Shown here piece by piece: positions 60,693 to 64,000 of a DNA stretch of 64,000 nt. A model generated the notes under the pieces. The model made no database searches, was not told the origin of the DNA, and saw only the letters and a program-made list of their open reading frames with translations. Position 1 is the first letter of the stretch, and each line of letters starts with the position of its first letter. Source of the DNA: Panacagrimonas sp963975245 (lineage in GTDB: Bacteria > Pseudomonadota > Gammaproteobacteria > Nevskiales > Nevskiaceae); assembly GCA_963975245.1 (NCBI GenBank), contig CAXBFJ010000002.1, positions 434,001-498,000 on the forward strand, in the 5' to 3' direction. The position numbers and the translations under genes are program-made.

Positions 60693-62798
60693 ATGAACTT
60701 CCGGTACTTCCTCTTCGCGCTGTTTCTCGGCTTGCCTCTGTGTTCTTACGCAGCGCCGGTCAAAACCGATGAGGTTGAAGCCGACCTGATTGCGGAAAAC
60801 CAGAGCTTCCGGTCTGGGGACTTCGACAACTGGATTGCGCTCCGGTTGCGGCCGGAGCCGGGCTGGCATGTGTATTGGCAGAATCCGGGTGATTCCGGCA
60901 TTCCAACCTCCATTGACTGGGAGTTGCCTGCAGGCGCCAGCGCCGGTGACATGTTGTGGCCGTATCCGCATCAGGAAGCTTTGGGTGAGCTGACCAATTA
61001 CGGCTATTCCGAAGAAACCCTGCACCTGATCCCGATCCGGGTTGCCGAGGCCGGGGCCTACACCCTGAAAGGCACCGCTAAATGGCTGGTCTGCAAGGAT
61101 ATCTGCATCCCGGGTCAGGCGGACCTGCAACTGGATGTCACTGCTGGGTCTGGCCCGCTGGAGCCAGACCTTGCCTGGGCCGGGGCTTTCAACAAGGCCC
61201 GCAAACAGTTGCCGCTGGCCGCGCCCGACTGGGACGCGCAGTACGCTATATCGGGCGGCGATTTTTCCCTTCTGGTGGAAGGCGCGCAGTTCCCCGCCGA
61301 TGCCCAAATCGAGTTCTTCCCGCTGGCCAATGATCTGGTTTCGCATGCGGCCAAGCAGCGCATCGTGGTCGATGCCAGCAATGGCCTGCGCCTGAGCCAA
61401 GCGCTGTCCACCTATTTTGAAGAGCCGCCGCAACCCGTAACGGGCGTGCTGGTCATTCACGACACGGACAAGGTGCGTTCTTTCCAGATCCGGGCCGAAC
61501 CGGGCGCGGTGACACCGGTCCCGGCCAGTACCGCGGCTCCCAAGGATCAAGCGCAAGTGGGCCCCATGCCTGCAGGGCCAGCCGAGGCAGCTGCGCAGAG
61601 TGCAGATCCAACCCTGCTGGTCATGTTGGGCTTTGCGGTCATTGGCGGCTTGATCCTCAACCTCATGCCCTGCGTATTCCCCGTGCTGGCGATCAAGGCC
61701 CTGTCCGTCATGAGCGCACGATCCGAGCCAGCGACGCGACGGCAGGCGCATGCCCTGGCTTACACACTGGGCGTCATCCTGAGCTTCATGGTGGTCGCCG
61801 GGCTGCTGATCGCCTTGCGCGCAGGTGGGCAGGCTCTGGGCTGGGGATTCCAGCTGCAGTCGCCGGCCTTTGTCTTCGCCTTGACGGTTGTGCTTTTTGC
61901 CATGGGCTTGTCCCTGTCCGGCGCCGCTCATTTTGGTAGCCGCTGGATGGGCGCCGGAGAGCGCCTGGCCTCCAGATCCGGCCTCAGTGGGTCGTTCTTC
62001 ACCGGGGCACTGGCGGTGGTCGTCGCCACGCCCTGCTCGGCACCGTTCATGGCTTCCGCATTGGGGTTCGCGCTGACCCAGTCAGCCGCCATCGCCCTGA
62101 TGATCTTTGCGGCACTGGGACTCGGTCTGGCCCTGCCATTCCTGCTAATTGGCTTTGTGCCCCGCCTGGCATCCATGCTGCCCAAGCCGGGCGCATGGAT
62201 GGAGACCTTCAAGCAACTCATGGCCTTCCCGCTGTATCTCACTGCGGTATGGCTGCTTTGGGTCCTGGGCGGCCTGACCAGCCGGGATGGCATGGCACTG
62301 GCCCTGATCGGTCTGGTGCTGGTCGCGGTGGCCGTCTGGTCCTTTGGACGCGCACGCAGCGGCGTGGGGCAGGGGTTTGCGATTGTTGCGTTGGTCGCTG
62401 CCTTTTCCTTGATGTTGCACCCCGCAATGCACGCGCAGGAGTCCGAGAAAGCCGTCTCGCTCAAGCACGGCTCGGAGGCCTTCAGTCAGGCTCGATTTGA
62501 TGCCCTTCGCGCCGAAGGCCGATCAGTGTTCGTCGACTTCACCGCAGACTGGTGCCTGACCTGCAAGATCAACGAGCGGGGCGCCATGCGCGCTGATTCC
62601 GTTCGTGATGCCTTCAGGCGCAATGACGTGGTCACGCTGGTGGGCGACTGGACCCGCGCAGACCCTGCCATCACCGCTGTGCTGGACCGCTACGGGCGAA
62701 GTGGCGTGCCGCTGTATCTGGCGTCTCGTGACGGCGCAGAGCCGGTGGTATTGCCGCAAATTCTGACCCCGGACATCATCATCGGGGCCTTTGAGTAA
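60693..62798 (+). CDS. DsbD/ScsB-like thiol:disulfide interchange protein
   Basis: 701 residues. A signal peptide and N-terminal periplasmic domain (about 20-300) carry WHVYWQNPGDSGIP and a CKDICIPG Cys pair, the ScsB-type alpha domain rather than that of E. coli DsbD. The membrane core has LNLMPCVFPVLAIKALS and VATPCSAPFMASAL, the two redox cysteines in helices. The C-terminal thioredoxin domain has FTADWCLTCKINER. It carries electrons from cytoplasmic thioredoxin to periplasmic partners. The start at 60693 begins MNFRYFLFALFLGLPL, a good signal peptide. The next gene is a redoxin, 25 nt away, a likely partner. Confidence 0.92.
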   Translation: MNFRYFLFALFLGLPLCSYAAPVKTDEVEADLIAENQSFRSGDFDNWIALRLRPEPGWHVYWQNPGDSGIPTSIDWELPAGASAGDMLWPYPHQEALGELTNYGYSEETLHLIPIRVAEAGAYTLKGTAKWLVCKDICIPGQADLQLDVTAGSGPLEPDLAWAGAFNKARKQLPLAAPDWDAQYAISGGDFSLLVEGAQFPADAQIEFFPLANDLVSHAAKQRIVVDASNGLRLSQALSTYFEEPPQPVTGVLVIHDTDKVRSFQIRAEPGAVTPVPASTAAPKDQAQVGPMPAGPAEAAAQSADPTLLVMLGFAVIGGLILNLMPCVFPVLAIKALSVMSARSEPATRRQAHALAYTLGVILSFMVVAGLLIALRAGGQALGWGFQLQSPAFVFALTVVLFAMGLSLSGAAHFGSRWMGAGERLASRSGLSGSFFTGALAVVVATPCSAPFMASALGFALTQSAAIALMIFAALGLGLALPFLLIGFVPRLASMLPKPGAWMETFKQLMAFPLYLTAVWLLWVLGGLTSRDGMALALIGLVLVAVAVWSFGRARSGVGQGFAIVALVAAFSLMLHPAMHAQESEKAVSLKHGSEAFSQARFDALRAEGRSVFVDFTADWCLTCKINERGAMRADSVRDAFRRNDVVTLVGDWTRADPAITAVLDRYGRSGVPLYLASRDGAEPVVLPQILTPDIIIGAFE

Positions 62799-62823
62799 TC
62801 TTGAATCAAGAGAGGAAATTGAA

Positions 62824-63441
62824 ATGAATGCCATCAAATCCCTGCAAGTTGCCGCCCTTGCTGCATTGATCTCGATGGGCGTCATCGGCAGTGCGAGTGC
62901 AAGTGTGGAAGTCGGGCAAGCCGCGCCTGACTTCACCGTGCCGGGTGCAAGCGGCGAGCCGGTCAAACTGTCTGATTTTCGCGGCAAGCATGTGGTGCTG
63001 GAATGGACCAACGAGCACTGTCCGTTTGTTCAAAAGCATTACAAGGACGGCAACATGCAGGGCCTTCAGCAAACCTATACCGATCAGGATGTCGTCTGGA
63101 TGACGGTGTTCTCCTCGGCGCCGGGCAAATCAGGGCACGTCGACCAGGCTGGTGCAAAGAAGTTTACGGCAGATTTCAAAACGCATTCCTCCAAGCTGTT
63201 GCTGGACGAATCGGGTGACGTGGGCCGTGCTTACGGTGCCAAGACCACACCGCACATGTACGTGATCGACCCCGAAGGAAAGCTGATCTACATGGGCGGC
63301 ATTGATGACAAGCCTAGCGCCGATTCGGCTGATATCGCTTCGTCCAAGAACTATGTGAAAGCTGCGCTGGACGAGGCGCTCGCCGGCAAGCCGGTTTCGG
63401 AAGCGAACACACGTCCCTACGGTTGCAGTATCAAGTACTGA
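62824..63441 (+). CDS. Exported thioredoxin-fold redoxin with single active-site Cys
   Basis: 205 residues. Signal peptide (about 1-27, ending SASASV), then a redoxin/AhpC-TSA fold: GQAAPDFTVPGASGEPVKLSDFRGKHVVLEWTNEHCPFVQKHY, VGRAYGAKTTPHMYVIDPEG, and a C-terminal YGCSIKY. The active site is HCPFV, with no resolving Cys two residues on; the conserved C-terminal Cys may play that part. It lies 25 nt behind the DsbD/ScsB-like gene, so it is probably a periplasmic peroxidase or thiol protein reduced by it. An AGAGGAAA ribosome site supports the start. Confidence 0.88.
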   Translation: MNAIKSLQVAALAALISMGVIGSASASVEVGQAAPDFTVPGASGEPVKLSDFRGKHVVLEWTNEHCPFVQKHYKDGNMQGLQQTYTDQDVVWMTVFSSAPGKSGHVDQAGAKKFTADFKTHSSKLLLDESGDVGRAYGAKTTPHMYVIDPEGKLIYMGGIDDKPSADSADIASSKNYVKAALDEALAGKPVSEANTRPYGCSIKY

Positions 63442-63500
63442 GTGAGCGCCGCAGGGCAACACAAATACGGAAACTAAAATAGAGGAAACACCCGGAGCTT

Positions 63501-64000
63501 ATGGATTACCAAACGCTGGATTGGCAGACTGAAGAAAGCATCCTGGTTTTGACCCTGAACCGGCCAGAGCACCTCAACGCTTTCACCGTGCAGATGGCGG
63601 ACGAACTCGAGGACGCCTTCAAGCGAGCCAGCCTTGATGACGAGGTTCGCGCTGTCATCGTCACGGGCAGCGGAAAGGCGTTTTGCGCCGGCATGGACCT
63701 TTCCATCGAGGGCAATGTCTTCGGCCTCAATGAGTCCCTGCAACCGAACCTGCAGGACATGCGCGACCGGTTGGAGGATGCCGAGATGATTGCCGGTGTC
63801 CGCGACACCGGCGGTCGCGTGACCCTGGCCATCTATAACTGCACCAAGCCAGTCATTGCGGCGATCAACGGCGCCGCGGTGGGTATCGGCGCGACCATGA
63901 CGCTGGCCATGGACTTTCGCCTTGCATCTGAGAAAGCGCGAATCGGTTTTGTGTTTGGCAAGCTGGGCATTGTTCCTGAGGCCTGTTCGACCTGGTTTCT
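63501..64000 (+). CDS. Enoyl-CoA hydratase/isomerase family (crotonase), 3' end outside window
   Basis: 166 residues visible before the window ends. N-terminal crotonase motifs: ILVLTLNRPEHLNAFTVQMADELEDAF, AVIVTGSGKAFCAGMDLS (oxyanion-hole Gly), and CTKPVIAAINGAAVGIGATMTLAMDFRLASEKARIGFVFGKLGIVPEACSTW, where Glu at the expected catalytic site (PEA) is present. A CGGAG ribosome site lies just before the ATG. It hydrates or isomerises enoyl-CoA in beta-oxidation or related pathways; the exact substrate cannot be told from the visible part. Confidence 0.93.
   Translation, partial: MDYQTLDWQTEESILVLTLNRPEHLNAFTVQMADELEDAFKRASLDDEVRAVIVTGSGKAFCAGMDLSIEGNVFGLNESLQPNLQDMRDRLEDAEMIAGVRDTGGRVTLAIYNCTKPVIAAINGAAVGIGATMTLAMDFRLASEKARIGFVFGKLGIVPEACSTWF

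Noticed and set aside
60690..61931. 413-residue open frame antisense to the DsbD-like gene
   Set aside because: Same reason: composition of an antisense shadow and no motif; the sense strand has signal peptide, membrane helices and a thioredoxin motif.
1..64000. CRISPR array, prophage, intact insertion sequence, tRNA or rRNA genes
   Set aside because: No regularly spaced repeats, transposase, phage structural genes or recognisable RNA genes were found by reading both strands; short tRNA-like folds cannot be excluded without a dedicated search.

Overview
The window is a 64 kb chromosomal segment of a GC-rich gammaproteobacterium. Pointers to that class are the trxA-rho genes divergent from rhlB, minCDE, mpl, rnd, apaH and TIGR02001-type and DUF3617 proteins. 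A phasin, a FATP-type acyl-CoA synthetase, an RND 'hydrophobe' exporter with a YCF48-like partner, a phosphotransferase of the acyl-CoA type and a crotonase suggest a lipid- or hydrocarbon-using, PHA-storing lineage such as Nevskiales/Solimonadales. That placement is inference only. No rRNA, tRNA, CRISPR array or intact insertion sequence was seen.

Layout. (1) 1-9.3 kb is a metal-resistance block: a MerR-type regulator with a ynfA-like gene, a second MerR regulator that appears to control its own promoter, a DUF4396 membrane protein, a small Cys-rich exported protein, and a tightly overlapping cusCBA efflux operon. CusA carries the Cu/Ag methionine triad and CusB has large methionine-rich inserts. 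(2) 9.7-13 kb holds an HNH nuclease and an alpha-E/circularly permuted ATP-grasp pair. (3) 13-15 kb is minCDE, followed by a BrkB-type membrane protein. (4) 16.5-17.5 kb holds a phasin and a DUF6489 protein, convergent and sharing one terminator; both end in histone-H1-like basic tails. The phasin promoter carries two PhaR-like palindromes. (5) 17.6-24.4 kb is core metabolism and RNA handling: purC, purD, rho with a long N-terminal extension, trxA, rhlB, pgeF. (6) 24.6-29.5 kb holds a YCF48-like protein with an RND/MMPL exporter, and apaH. (7) 29.6-40.6 kb is a Tad/Flp pilus locus: flp, a TadE-like gene, cpaB, cpaC, a TadZ/CpaE that has lost its P-loop, cpaF, tadB, tadC, tadD, a DUF3613 gene, and a convergent large TadG-like gene. 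(8) 40.8-51.3 kb holds a GGDEF protein with a decayed EAL domain, a lipase-like hydrolase, a FATP-like ligase, rnd, an unassigned membrane protein, mpl and an outer-membrane protein. (9) 51.4-54 kb is an ECF sigma / anti-sigma / subtilase operon with 4-nt overlaps. (10) 54-64 kb holds pmbA, DUF3617, a phosphotransferase, mgtE, a beta-lactamase-family hydrolase, a duplicated DUF2845 protein, a DsbD/ScsB-like reductase with a redoxin, and the start of a crotonase.

Most genes are ordinary housekeeping or accessory genes. The observations I rate highest are the sigma/anti-sigma/subtilase operon, in which the anti-sigma and protease both appear to carry a protease-prodomain-like module; the paired H1-tailed phasin and DUF6489 proteins with the operator-bearing promoter; the methionine-rich CusB; and the P-loop-less TadZ.
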